Source: a virus
Virus record (IMG/VR): IMGVR_UViG_3300044644_001243
Location: 62,001 to 126,000 of that record
DNA length: 64,000 nucleotides
Reading direction: 5' to 3' (one strand)
Shown in pieces: positions 17,467-25,887 of this stretch; positions within the stretch are counted from its first letter, which is position 1; every line of letters begins with the position of its first letter. Under the pieces are notes generated by a model. It saw only the letters and a list, made by a program, of their open reading frames with translations, was not told the DNA's origin and searched no databases. The translations under genes and the position numbers were made by a program.

Positions 17467-17665
17467 ATTTGTCTTTCTTTATTGATATGTATATATCACC
17501 ATACCAACCGAATACTTCATCGTCAAATTCAGTTGATGGTTTAAATTCACTAATATTAATTTCCATTTCTTCAAAATAAGATTCATTTGGAAATCTAACC
17601 TTAACTTTTGTTTTCCTTCTATGGTGAGGAATTAAGTCACTATAATTGTCGCTTCTTTCTGGCAT
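17465..17665 (-). CDS. Small unknown protein downstream of thyA
   Basis: 66 residues, basic N-terminus (PHHRRKTKVKVRF) and acidic middle. It starts 13 bases after the thymidylate synthase stop, so it is part of that transcript. No motif is recognised. Confidence 0.55.
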   Translation of the reverse strand: MPERSDNYSDLIPHHRRKTKVKVRFPNESYFEEMEINISEFKPSTEFDDEVFGWYGDIYISIKKDK

Positions 17666-17678
17666 ATATTTTTAATTT

Positions 17679-18956
17679 TTAATTTGATAATGGTGCTTTT
17701 ATAGTTGGGTGGGCTTTATAACCTATTATTTCAAAATCATCAATCAACCATTGTTCTGGAACAAATGATGGTTCATTATTAAAATGAAGTTTAATATTTA
17801 GTGTAGGTAATGGATATGGTTCTCTAGTTCTTTTGGGTATTTCAAACTCATCACACACTTTTGTGAATTTTTCATCACTCATTCCTTCTTGTAATCTACT
17901 TAAATCCAATTTAGGATTCTCATAACACATACAAACTCTTTCATCAACTCTCAAGTATCTACCAATCTGTTCCATGGCTTGTTCAACATGATTTGAATAC
18001 AAGTGAACATCACCCAAGTTCCCTATTAATTCATCTGGAACCATATTAACTTCTTTTGCAATGATTTCCAATAACAATCCATAAGAAGCAATGTTGAATG
18101 GTAAACCTAAGAATGTATCCACTGAACGTTGATTCCACATTAATGAAATTGCTCTGGTTGGGATATTTAATTTTTCACATTGTTCTATCCAACCTTCTTC
18201 ACTTTGGTTTCCTAAAAATGTATTTAATATTGGTAATACTTTTTTAGCAATAACTTTTCTTTCTTCCAAACTCAATTCTCTTGTATAAACTTGAAATCCA
18301 TAATGACAAGGTGGAAGTACCATTGAATCTAATTCTCCAACATTCCAAGCGTTTACCATCAAACGTCTTGAATCTGGATTGTTTTTAAGGTCATTGATTA
18401 GGTTTGCGATTTGGTCTATCTCATATTCTTTAAAAAATAAACCTCTACCACCTAATAATGGGTCTTCAATATTATCTGTATTTAAAAATGAGTCTGTATC
18501 TATACCACCCCAACTTCTCCATTGCTTACCATATACTGGACCTAAATCACCCCACTTATTAGCAAACTTATCATCTGTTTTGATTTTGTTGATGAATTCT
18601 TCTTGTGTTAATGTTGGTAACTTAATTGATGTAGGCCCAAATCCATCATATTCTGAGGTTTCTATACTATTCCAATAGTTCTTATAAGCATCACCATTCC
18701 AAATATGACAATCATTATCCAAAAGGTATTTGATGTTGGTATCACCACGTAAGAACCATATAAGTTCAGTTATAATACCTTTCATATACATCTTCTTTGT
18801 TGTAAGAAGTGGAAAACCATCACTCATTTTGTGACGAATTTGTCTCCCAAAGACAGAAATGGTACCCGTTCCAGTTCTATCACCTTTCTGAGTACCATTT
18901 TCTAAAATGTCTTTTAATAAATCTGTATAAGTTTTATCTAGATTATTCATGGACAA
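17679..18956 (-). CDS. thyA: Thymidylate synthase
   Basis: 425 residues, against about 264-290 for most ThyA. It methylates dUMP to dTMP with methylenetetrahydrofolate, supplying dTTP for an AT-rich genome. Conserved segments: GDRTGTGTISVFGRQIRH (25-42), ELIWFLRGDTN (64-74), GPVYGKQWRSWG (139-150), DSRRLMVNAWN (195-205), catalytic Cys217 in LPPCHYGFQ, LMWNQRSVDTFLGLPFNIASY, and GDVHLYSNH. Extra sequence occurs at about 100-135, 152-180 and 228-268, between core elements; all core motifs remain. The start overlaps the KTSC gene by 14 bases. Confidence 0.95.
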   Translation of the reverse strand: MSMNNLDKTYTDLLKDILENGTQKGDRTGTGTISVFGRQIRHKMSDGFPLLTTKKMYMKGIITELIWFLRGDTNIKYLLDNDCHIWNGDAYKNYWNSIETSEYDGFGPTSIKLPTLTQEEFINKIKTDDKFANKWGDLGPVYGKQWRSWGGIDTDSFLNTDNIEDPLLGGRGLFFKEYEIDQIANLINDLKNNPDSRRLMVNAWNVGELDSMVLPPCHYGFQVYTRELSLEERKVIAKKVLPILNTFLGNQSEEGWIEQCEKLNIPTRAISLMWNQRSVDTFLGLPFNIASYGLLLEIIAKEVNMVPDELIGNLGDVHLYSNHVEQAMEQIGRYLRVDERVCMCYENPKLDLSRLQEGMSDEKFTKVCDEFEIPKRTREPYPLPTLNIKLHFNNEPSFVPEQWLIDDFEIIGYKAHPTIKAPLSN

Positions 18957-19410
18957 TTTCTGGTTTTAAATTTTTAACTTTTTCAAAAGTTGAAATTTTA
19001 TCTTTTAATCCAGTTAATGAAGCTGTTGTTACATTACCATTTTTCAAATAGTTGCTGATAATATCACTCATGTTTTGTAACATTTCTTTTACAGCAGCAT
19101 CTGGTGTAATCTGTGATACTTCTAAATCTTTAATTTGTTCTACTTCTTTTAATATTTCAGTTGTGTCAACATTATCCAATTTGCTGCTAGTGTATTTTTT
19201 GATGTTTGTGTTTAACACTGAACCTTGACTATCTGCTGTTTCAAAACGCATGTAATCAGTTGCTGCAACATCAACGTATTTGTATTGGCCTCCATTACTG
19301 AAAATAATTGTTAATTCATTTGTAACAGTGTTGTAAACCGATGCACAAATGTTTGATGACGAATAAATTGCTTTTACGATTCCGTCTTTTTCTTTTCTTT
19401 TTAAAATCAT
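18943..19410 (-). CDS. KTSC-domain protein
   Basis: 155 residues. The first 70 match the KTSC pattern: SSSNICASVY, LTIIFSNGGQYKYVDV, and an IKKY near the end. The domain is small, often phage-borne and of unknown function. The C-terminal half is helical. It overlaps thyA by 14 bases and follows the 19427 gene by 16, suggesting one transcript. Confidence 0.75.
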   Translation of the reverse strand: MILKRKEKDGIVKAIYSSSNICASVYNTVTNELTIIFSNGGQYKYVDVAATDYMRFETADSQGSVLNTNIKKYTSSKLDNVDTTEILKEVEQIKDLEVSQITPDAAVKEMLQNMSDIISNYLKNGNVTTASLTGLKDKISTFEKVKNLKPEIVHE

Positions 19411-19426
19411 ACTTTTTTATTTTTAT

Positions 19427-19669
19427 TTATTTTTTATTATGTGTTCTATAAGAATTTATCTCATTTAAATGAAATATTTTTGATGTTTGGATAACTTCTT
19501 TAATCTCTTCATTATATTCTTTCGTGGTGATTACCACGTAGTTACCAGTTATGAACATTCCAGCATCTTCAAATTCAACCTTACTTAACGAAGGCATAAC
19601 TACGTCATTTACAACTGTTTTGACTAACAATTCAACCTTTCTAAAGGTAGGTATAATATTTGAATTCAT
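19427..19669 (-). CDS. Small unknown protein heading the thyA operon
   Basis: 80 residues, mixed alpha/beta, no recognised motif. A host-type -7 box (TATATTTG on the minus strand, 19684-19691) lies just upstream, diverging from the clp promoter, so this gene may lead a KTSC-thyA transcript. Confidence 0.55.
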   Translation of the reverse strand: MNSNIIPTFRKVELLVKTVVNDVVMPSLSKVEFEDAGMFITGNYVVITTKEYNEEIKEVIQTSKIFHLNEINSYRTHNKK

Positions 19670-19717
19670 TATTTACTTTTTATACAAATATACTAATATT
19701 TATGTTAGAAGTCAAGA

Positions 19718-19748
19718 TTGACTAATTAAAAAATTATATGTATTTTTG
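19718..19748 (+). promoter_or_regulatory. Host-type promoter of the clp gene
   Basis: TTG (19718-19720), 20 bases, TATTTTTG (19741-19748): matches the Bacteroidetes TTG/TAnnTTTG pattern, 30 bases before the ATG. It marks clp as probably early, unlike the virion genes. Confidence 0.65.
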
Positions 19749-19778
19749 CACATAATTAAACTAAATTAAATATAAATT

Positions 19779-22292
19779 ATGAATAGAGAAGTTTACCCAA
19801 AAGTAAAACAGATTATGAGCAAATCAGCTGGAGAAGCTAAAGCTTTTGAAGATGTTAAAGTAAGACCAGAACATATCCTTTTATCTATATTAGCAGACAA
19901 TGATAACACGTGTACAAAAATGTTAAAAGACCATTTTAAACTTGATGTTATAGATTTATATGATAAGTTTTCTGATTTTATTAGAAAAAATGATTTAACA
20001 CCTAGAGGTTATACTAGCACTAGAAAAACGTTACCATTTTCAGATGAAACAAAAACGTTAATCAAAGAATTAGAAAAACAATGTGAAGAGTTAAATCATA
20101 ACATGATTGACACGCAACATATACTATTAGTTATGTTGAACAATAAAAATAATATTTCTGAATTTTTAAGCAAAATTGGGTTAAACTATTACGATTTTAG
20201 ACGAATTGTTAAGTTAGATTCACCATCTGGTGATAAGTTTACTAACAGTTCAATTGATGATGATAATGACGAAACTGAAAGTTTTAGAAAGAAAAGTAAA
20301 ATTGTTGAAAACAAAAGTAAAACTCCAGTGTTAGATAATTTCTGTAGAGATGTATCTAAAGCTGTTGAAAAAGGTGAAATTGACCCAGTTGTTGGTCGTG
20401 AAAAAGAAATCAAAAGAGTATCTCAAATTTTATCTAGAAGAAAAAAGAATAATCCAGTTTTGATAGGTGAGCCTGGTGTTGGTAAAACATCTATTGTTGA
20501 AGGACTTGCTCAACTTATTAAAGACGGTAACGCACCTAGAACATTAATCAACAAGAAAATTTATAGTTTAGACTTAGCGTCAATTGTTGCTGGTACAAAA
20601 TATCGTGGACAGTTTGAAGAAAGAATGAAAGCTGTTCTAGAAGAATGTAAAGCAAATCCAGATGTTGTCTTGTTTATAGATGAGTTACATACAATTGTAG
20701 GTGCTGGTAATGCTTCTGGTTCACTAGATGCTTCAAACATCTTTAAACCAGCTTTAGCACGTGGTGAGCTGCAAGTAATTGGTGCAACAACATTAGATGA
20801 ATACAGAGAAAACATTGAGAAAGATGGTGCGTTGACTAGACGTTTCCAACAAGTACTTGTTGAAGAACCAACATTGGAAGAAACAAAAGTTATCTTAAAC
20901 AATATCAAAGAAAAATATGAAAATCATCATAAAGTAAAATACACTGACGAAGCAATTGAAGAATGTGTTAAATTATCTGCTAGATATATCATGGATAGGT
21001 CTATGCCAGATAAAGCTATTGATGTATTGGATGAAGCTGGTGCAACAACTAATGTTGGTGTTGAAAAACCAGAAAACATTAAAGAATTAGAATCAAAAAT
21101 TAAAGAAATCAACGAAAAGAAAAAAGATGTTGTAAAAAAACAAAAATATGAAGAAGCAGCTAAACTTCGTGATGATGAGAAAAAAATCACTGAAGAGTTA
21201 GAAAAAGTAATGGCTGAATGGCAATCAACTTTAGATAAAAAAGTTACTGAAGTTGGTGTTGAAATTATTTCTGAGGTGGTTTCAATGATGACTGGTATTC
21301 CGTTAACAAAAATATCTACACAAGAAAGTAAAAGATTAATGAACTTAGATAAAGAGTTAATGGGTAAAGTTATTGGTCAAGATGAAGCAGTAACTAAAGT
21401 TATTAAAGCAATCAAAAGAAATAGAATTGGAATTAAAGATAAAAACAAACCAGTTGGTTCATTTATCTTCTTAGGTCCTACTGGTGTCGGTAAAACGTTG
21501 TTAGCTAAATTTTTAGCAGAGCAAGTTTATGGTGACGCAGAATCTTTAATTAGAATTGACATGTCAGAATACATGGAGAAACATTCGGTATCTAGATTAG
21601 TAGGTCCACCTCCAGGTTACGTTGGTTATGACCAAGGTGGTCAGTTAACTGAAAAAGTTAGACGTAAACCACATTGTGTTATTTTATTTGACGAGATTGA
21701 AAAAGCACATGAAGATGTTTTCAATATTTTACTTCAATTATTAGATGAAGGACATCTAACAGATGGTTTAGGTAGAAAAATTAACTTTAAAAACTCTCTT
21801 ATTATTATGACATCAAACATTGGTGTTAAAGAAGTTGCAACATTTGGTCAAACAATGGGGTTTGAAACAGCAGCATCAATTGTTGGTGAAGAAAATAGAG
21901 CTCGTTCAATTATTGAAAAAGCATTAAAGAAAAAATTCAAACCAGAGTTTTTAAATCGTATTGATGAAGCTATCGTATTCAAAAGTTTATCACAAGAAGA
22001 TATCCATAAAATTATTTACTTGGAAATCAAAAAACTTGAAGAACGTGTAATCGAAATGGGTTATAAATTAAATGTGACCAAAGAAGCTATTGAATTCTTA
22101 GGAAGACAAGGTTATGACGAAGCATATGGTGCTAGACCATTAGCTAGAGCAATCCAACATTATGTTGAGGACACAGTAGCCGATGAGATTCTAAATGAAA
22201 ATTTCAAAGAGGGTGAAACCATAGAAGTTTCATTCGATGAGAAGAAAGAAGAATTGGTCATAAAGCAAGCAAAGACTAAAAAAACAAAATAA
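19779..22292 (+). CDS. ClpC-like AAA+ unfoldase
   Basis: 837 residues with a complete ClpA/B/C architecture. Clp-N repeats 1-145; first AAA+ with Walker A GEPGVGKTS (230-238) and Walker B VLFIDE (297-302); a short middle region with a UVR-like helix KQKYEEAAKLRDDE (454-467), which favours ClpC over ClpB (no long M-domain); second AAA+ with GPTGVGKT (566-573) and VILFDE (634-639); C-terminal D2-small domain. A loop MGF at 693-695 sits where ClpC carries its ClpP-binding (I/V/L)GF tripeptide, so it may dock on host ClpP. No clpP is in the window. Own host-type promoter and a strong terminator make it monocistronic. Confidence 0.9.
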   Translation: MNREVYPKVKQIMSKSAGEAKAFEDVKVRPEHILLSILADNDNTCTKMLKDHFKLDVIDLYDKFSDFIRKNDLTPRGYTSTRKTLPFSDETKTLIKELEKQCEELNHNMIDTQHILLVMLNNKNNISEFLSKIGLNYYDFRRIVKLDSPSGDKFTNSSIDDDNDETESFRKKSKIVENKSKTPVLDNFCRDVSKAVEKGEIDPVVGREKEIKRVSQILSRRKKNNPVLIGEPGVGKTSIVEGLAQLIKDGNAPRTLINKKIYSLDLASIVAGTKYRGQFEERMKAVLEECKANPDVVLFIDELHTIVGAGNASGSLDASNIFKPALARGELQVIGATTLDEYRENIEKDGALTRRFQQVLVEEPTLEETKVILNNIKEKYENHHKVKYTDEAIEECVKLSARYIMDRSMPDKAIDVLDEAGATTNVGVEKPENIKELESKIKEINEKKKDVVKKQKYEEAAKLRDDEKKITEELEKVMAEWQSTLDKKVTEVGVEIISEVVSMMTGIPLTKISTQESKRLMNLDKELMGKVIGQDEAVTKVIKAIKRNRIGIKDKNKPVGSFIFLGPTGVGKTLLAKFLAEQVYGDAESLIRIDMSEYMEKHSVSRLVGPPPGYVGYDQGGQLTEKVRRKPHCVILFDEIEKAHEDVFNILLQLLDEGHLTDGLGRKINFKNSLIIMTSNIGVKEVATFGQTMGFETAASIVGEENRARSIIEKALKKKFKPEFLNRIDEAIVFKSLSQEDIHKIIYLEIKKLEERVIEMGYKLNVTKEAIEFLGRQGYDEAYGARPLARAIQHYVEDTVADEILNENFKEGETIEVSFDEKKEELVIKQAKTKKTK

Positions 22293-22296
22293 TAAT

Positions 22297-22327
22297 TAAA
22301 GGCTGAATTTTTTTCAGCCTTTTTTTA
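22297..22327 (+). terminator. Terminator after clp
   Basis: AAAGGCTGAA/TTCAGCCTTT stem followed by T-run; the ATATTTATA box of the next gene begins immediately after. Confidence 0.88.
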
Positions 22328-22336
22328 TATTTATAT
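22327..22336 (+). promoter_or_regulatory. ATATTTATAT box upstream of metallopeptidase gene
   Basis: Sense ATATTTATAT directly before the 22339 ATG. So short a leader suggests either a near-leaderless transcript or an element that is not a promoter. Confidence 0.35.
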
Positions 22337-22338
22337 GT

Positions 22339-22743
22339 ATGAAACCAACAATTAAACAATTATTAAGAGAAAGACTTTTAACAAAAGATGAAACTGATGT
22401 TAGAGACGTTGCTGATTTCGTAAATTTTGCAAAAGATTATCTTAAAATAGAAGATGATGTTAAAGTTGAATTAGCGTTTAAAAAAACACCAGATTTAAGA
22501 ACAACAGCTTACTACAATAATGGTGATAAAAGAGTTAAGATTTATGTTAAAGATAGAGCAATTATCGATGTATGTAGGTCAATTGCTCATGAATTAGTTC
22601 ATCATAAACAAAATATAAGTGGTGCTTTTGAAGATGCGGAAGACCCAGGTGCGGATGGTAGTGAATTTGAAAATGAAGCTAATGCAGTTGCTGGTGTGAT
22701 AATAAGAAAATGGGGTAGAATACACCCAGAAATATACGAATAA
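22339..22743 (+). CDS. HExxH metallopeptidase with capsid-targeting-like N-terminus
   Basis: 134 residues. AHELVHHK gives the zincin motif H84-E-x-x-H88; a downstream FENEANAVAG (110-119) supplies a likely third ligand. The N-terminus MKPTIKQLLRER matches the modules at 101, 34067 and 37200; LRE fits the (L/I)xE prohead-protease site, so the peptidase may be packaged and trimmed in the head (inference). It may cut host proteins on entry or act in assembly. It has an ATATTTATA box and is followed four bases later by the 22748 gene. Confidence 0.75.
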   Translation: MKPTIKQLLRERLLTKDETDVRDVADFVNFAKDYLKIEDDVKVELAFKKTPDLRTTAYYNNGDKRVKIYVKDRAIIDVCRSIAHELVHHKQNISGAFEDAEDPGADGSEFENEANAVAGVIIRKWGRIHPEIYE

Positions 22744-22747
22744 GATT

Positions 22748-24193
22748 ATGCCATATACACATAGAGAAGTTGGTGATAAAGATTGCGTTTATAAAAAAGG
22801 TAGCGAAAAAAAAGTTGGTTGTACTACTGGTGATGTTAATGATTATTTAGGTGCTCTTCACGCTAATGTTAAAACAGAAGAATTAGAAGAACTAAATGAA
22901 AGTTTAATCGCTGTAGGTAGAGATAAAATGTATGCTGCGATAGTTAACATTAAAGATTCAATCAAAGATAATGTAGTTAACACTTCAGATGCAGTAAAGA
23001 CAATTGTTAAATCAATCAAAACTGGTCAAGAATTAACAAAAGAACAAAAAACAAAAATAGGTGATGACCTTAAAAAACTTTTAAAAAGTTTAGGGTATGG
23101 TGCTGTGTTTATGCTGCCTGGTGGTTCAGTGTTTATAATCACCTTCAATTTAATAAAAAAAATTATGGATAAGAAAAAACTTAACGAATCAAACAAATTA
23201 AAAGGTGGTAAAGCTGATAAGCTAACACCAAAAGAAATTGCTGATAAATTTGATGTTACAACAAAAATGGTTAAAGACCAAATAAAAAAAGGAAAAAAGA
23301 TTGAATCTGAGCACACTAGTGATGAAGAAAAACAAACTGAAATTGCTGAAGACCATGTATCTGAATTTCCAGATTATTATGATAGAATTGAAAAAATGGA
23401 AAAAGAAGCTAAAAAGTATTGGGGTAAAAAAACAAATGAAACAAAAAGTTTTATTAAAAAATTGCTTAGAGAAAATCTACAACCAAACGAACCAAAAAAT
23501 TTAGATAATGAATTAATGAAAGCTGGTGTACCAGCAGATATGGTTGACGATGTACCAGTAAAATTAATATACCCTAATGGAGAAGAAAAATTATTAAACC
23601 CTAATTTAGAAGAAGGTGCTAGAGAATTTGTTTTTGCGTGTTTAATCGCTGCAAGTGGTTTAGTTCAATCATGTGCTAAAGAAGGTGATGTACATGGTTA
23701 TAACACAAACGTACATGGTATTGAATATACTGTTGTAGACGCTGCTGATGAAAACACTGTTTTAACTCCAGAAGAAGAACAACAAGGTATTAAATTAATA
23801 ACAGTTACTGCAAATAATGGTCAAACTAAAACTGTTAAGGCTAAATTATTTAAAGACCAACAAGGTAATGCTAGTGGTGGTTGGGCGTTCAAGGAAAAAC
23901 CATCTGAAATAGAATTAGCAATACATGGTTTTGGTCAAACAAAAAAAGAAGAAATGAGAAGCAACGCTTCTTTTAATAAAGGTGATAAAATTGCTGATTA
24001 TACAGTTGCTAAATCTAGTAAACAACCTTATGGTGTAAGTCCTTTAAAAACTATTAGAGATTCAGAGTATTTTAAAAATGCAATAAATTACATCAAACAA
24101 GGACCAATACAACAACAAGATTTCAATAAAGAAATGCAAGAAAAAGGAATAGGTATAACAGCTCAAGACGCAATAAAATATTATGGTAACTAA
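22748..24193 (+). CDS. Mosaic protein with DUF5661-like module
   Basis: 481 residues made of distinct parts. Residues 1-45 contain KDCVYKKGSEKKVGCTTG. Residues 90-145 include LKSLGYGAVFMLPGGSVFII, one membrane-like segment. Residues 155-225 (EIADKFDVTTKMVKDQIKKG, then SEHTSDEEKQTEIAEDHVSE) resemble DUF5661. At about 231-245 an internal TKSFIKKLLRENLQ repeats the N-terminal module of other genes, as if a second gene had been fused here. The rest contains a hydrophobic FACLIAASGLVQSC and a beta-rich tail. Cleavage after LRE would separate the halves. The whole is probably a virion-associated protein; each assignment is tentative. Confidence 0.6.
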   Translation: MPYTHREVGDKDCVYKKGSEKKVGCTTGDVNDYLGALHANVKTEELEELNESLIAVGRDKMYAAIVNIKDSIKDNVVNTSDAVKTIVKSIKTGQELTKEQKTKIGDDLKKLLKSLGYGAVFMLPGGSVFIITFNLIKKIMDKKKLNESNKLKGGKADKLTPKEIADKFDVTTKMVKDQIKKGKKIESEHTSDEEKQTEIAEDHVSEFPDYYDRIEKMEKEAKKYWGKKTNETKSFIKKLLRENLQPNEPKNLDNELMKAGVPADMVDDVPVKLIYPNGEEKLLNPNLEEGAREFVFACLIAASGLVQSCAKEGDVHGYNTNVHGIEYTVVDAADENTVLTPEEEQQGIKLITVTANNGQTKTVKAKLFKDQQGNASGGWAFKEKPSEIELAIHGFGQTKKEEMRSNASFNKGDKIADYTVAKSSKQPYGVSPLKTIRDSEYFKNAINYIKQGPIQQQDFNKEMQEKGIGITAQDAIKYYGN

Positions 24194-24198
24194 ATAAG

Positions 24199-24227
24199 AA
24201 AAGGAGGTTTTAAACCTCCTTTTTTAT
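24199..24227. terminator. Bidirectional terminator between convergent genes
   Basis: AAAAGGAGGTTT/AAACCTCCTTTT perfect inverted repeat with A/T runs on both sides, between the 24193 and 24210 stops. Confidence 0.88.
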
Positions 24228-24638
24228 TTCACCAATATATTCAAAACTGCCACATATTCTTTTATTATCAACGTAATGATTGTTGAATAACTTATCATGC
24301 GTTACGTCAGTCCTTAATTTCTTATTCTTAGATGTTGGTTTCCATTTATTCGATTTAATCATATAATCATACATCTTAGGGTGTGAACTTCTAGAAAAAA
24401 ATCTATGACTTTCATCTAAGTGTATTTGAGCGACTGCTTCAATAAATCTAACACCTATACCCATTCCTTGAAAATCTGGCAGCACAACGACTCTATGACC
24501 CCTCCATGCGTTTTTTAATGTACCACTAGGCATAGTTATTGATGATAAAAAACCAATAACCGTATCTTCCCATACTGCAACATAACATCTAGACGCTTTA
24601 TTTATACTTGAATCTAAATAGTGATGGTCTTTAAACAT
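24210..24638 (-). CDS. GNAT acetyltransferase domain, split from ABC ATPase
   Basis: 142 residues from the ATG, but the frame is open to 24713 and reads FFVRPEINVKVYR followed by TTNDGW upstream, which looks coding. The GNAT acetyl-CoA motif is VVVLPDFQGMGIG (50-62). ABC-type ATPases fused to a GNAT domain are a known family (COG2401). Here the two domains are in frames separated at T9 (24693-24701), so either a -1 frameshift makes the fusion or the assembly lost one base. Substrate unknown. Overlap with the ATPase gene is 25 bases. Confidence 0.8.
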   Translation of the reverse strand: MFKDHHYLDSSINKASRCYVAVWEDTVIGFLSSITMPSGTLKNAWRGHRVVVLPDFQGMGIGVRFIEAVAQIHLDESHRFFSRSSHPKMYDYMIKSNKWKPTSKNKKLRTDVTHDKLFNNHYVDNKRICGSFEYIGEIKKEV

Positions 24639-25303
24639 TCCCCAACCATCATTTGTTGTGCGATATACTTTGACATTGATTTCTGGGCGGACAAAAAAAA
24701 ACCGTCCATCAGTTCACCCGTGTCCGTATTAATAACCCAATCTGGCTCCAGCCATTCGACCACATCCATATGACATGTGGATATTACAATATTTGTTACG
24801 TCATTATTTTTAACGTATCTAGATAAAGCCACAGAAGCCGCTCTAGCAACATTTCTATCAACTACCGAGGTGTATTCATCTATGACAGCATTTGATGTTA
24901 TCTTACGAGCTAAATCAGCCCTAAATTTCTCTCCGTTGGATAATACACTATATGGTTTATACCATGATGGTATAGAATTGAATCCAACTGAACTTAATCT
25001 ATTGATTCCGTCCTCTGGATTTTCAAAATGTGATATGATTGATTTATTGTCATCCCATGTTGGTTGTTCTTCCAAACCAAAATGTTTTAACAAAGTTGAT
25101 TTACCAGAACCACTAGAACCTACAATAACACCTATCTTAAATTGTTTGGGTAGGGTAGAAGGTAATTTCCATGGGTAAAATGTTGAAGTTCCATCAAACA
25201 AACAATCAAATGCTGTTTCGCTTGCAACAATAAACTCATCTTTTTCTACGACTGATGTTAATGGTTTTTCTTCTCTTTGTAACTTTTCAATAATTGAATT
25301 CAT
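24614..25303 (-). CDS. ABC-type ATPase, partner of GNAT domain
   Basis: 229 residues. Walker A GSSGSGKST (62-70), signature LSNGEKFRAD (121-130), Walker B with catalytic Glu NAVIDE (138-143), H-loop His178 in STCHMDV. No membrane segment, so not a transporter on its own. The last 15 residues after DGFF probably arise from reading past the T9 run in the wrong frame; in the -1 frame the protein would continue into the GNAT domain. An ATATTTATT box lies just upstream (about 25313-25321). Confidence 0.82.
   Translation of the reverse strand: MNSIIEKLQREEKPLTSVVEKDEFIVASETAFDCLFDGTSTFYPWKLPSTLPKQFKIGVIVGSSGSGKSTLLKHFGLEEQPTWDDNKSIISHFENPEDGINRLSSVGFNSIPSWYKPYSVLSNGEKFRADLARKITSNAVIDEYTSVVDRNVARAASVALSRYVKNNDVTNIVISTCHMDVVEWLEPDWVINTDTGELMDGFFLSAQKSMSKYIAQQMMVGECLKTITI
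24693..24701 (-). other. T9 homopolymer, candidate -1 frameshift site
   Basis: The minus strand reads GAC GGT TTT TTT TTG TCC in the ATPase frame and contains the slippery heptamer T TTT TTT. A -1 slip joins the ATPase to the GNAT frame. One lost T in the assembly would look identical. Confidence 0.55.
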
Positions 25304-25340
25304 AAAACTTTTAAAATAAATATGAACTCAAAACAAAAAA

Positions 25341-25364
25341 AGGTTGAGAATTATTTCCCAACCT
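25341..25364 (-). terminator. Terminator-like hairpin after 25395 gene
   Basis: AGGTTG/CAACCT with inner GAA/TTC; on the minus strand it runs into seven T. Confidence 0.7.
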
Positions 25365-25394
25365 AATTTTAATTTCTTTACTAAACGATAGATA

Positions 25395-25601
25395 TTATTT
25401 TTTACTTTCAGTTAAAGCTTTGAATTTAGCTTCTAACTTAGCAATTTTACCTTCTAAGATAGCATTTTTATTCTCGTTAGCTTTAGCGTTTTCTTGAATC
25501 CATTCTTGTTTTTGGATAGCAACAGCTTCATTAACAATATTATCTATCAAATCTATTAATTTAGATTCTTTAATAGCAACAACTTTTTTACCGTTTGACA
25601 T
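25395..25601 (-). CDS. Small coiled-coil protein
   Basis: 68 residues, almost entirely helical, with a heptad-like C-terminal half (ILEGKIAKLEAKFKALTE). No family is recognised. Its ATATTTATAAAT box at about 25632-25645 suggests late expression, so a small virion or core protein is possible. Confidence 0.55.
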   Translation of the reverse strand: MSNGKKVVAIKESKLIDLIDNIVNEAVAIQKQEWIQENAKANENKNAILEGKIAKLEAKFKALTESKK

Positions 25602-25677
25602 TTTTCTAAGTTTTAATTAAATCTTATTTTTATTTATAAATATGTGTTATTTTTTAAAAAACACAATTTATTAAAAA

Positions 25678-25872
25678 TTAATTTTCAATTTCAACCACAT
25701 CAAATAAATGCAATAATGTGTTCCTATCAAATTTTTTTCTAAAACAAAAGAATTCTATAGCTTCTTCAAAATTATTAGCTGAAATTGTATTTATAACATC
25801 TCCAGATTTATTCGTTAACCCATATTTTTTCATAATAACCATTTTAGTATAAATATATAAATAATGTTTCAA
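25678..25872 (-). CDS. Small unknown protein
   Basis: 64 residues. The first codons overlap an ATATTTATA box, so the true start may be the internal Met at residue 11 or 14 (TKMVIMKKYGLTN, ATG at 25842 or 25833). No motif is recognised. Confidence 0.45.
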   Translation of the reverse strand: MKHYLYIYTKMVIMKKYGLTNKSGDVINTISANNFEEAIEFFCFRKKFDRNTLLHLFDVVEIEN

Positions 25873-25887
25873 AATATAAAGATTTAA

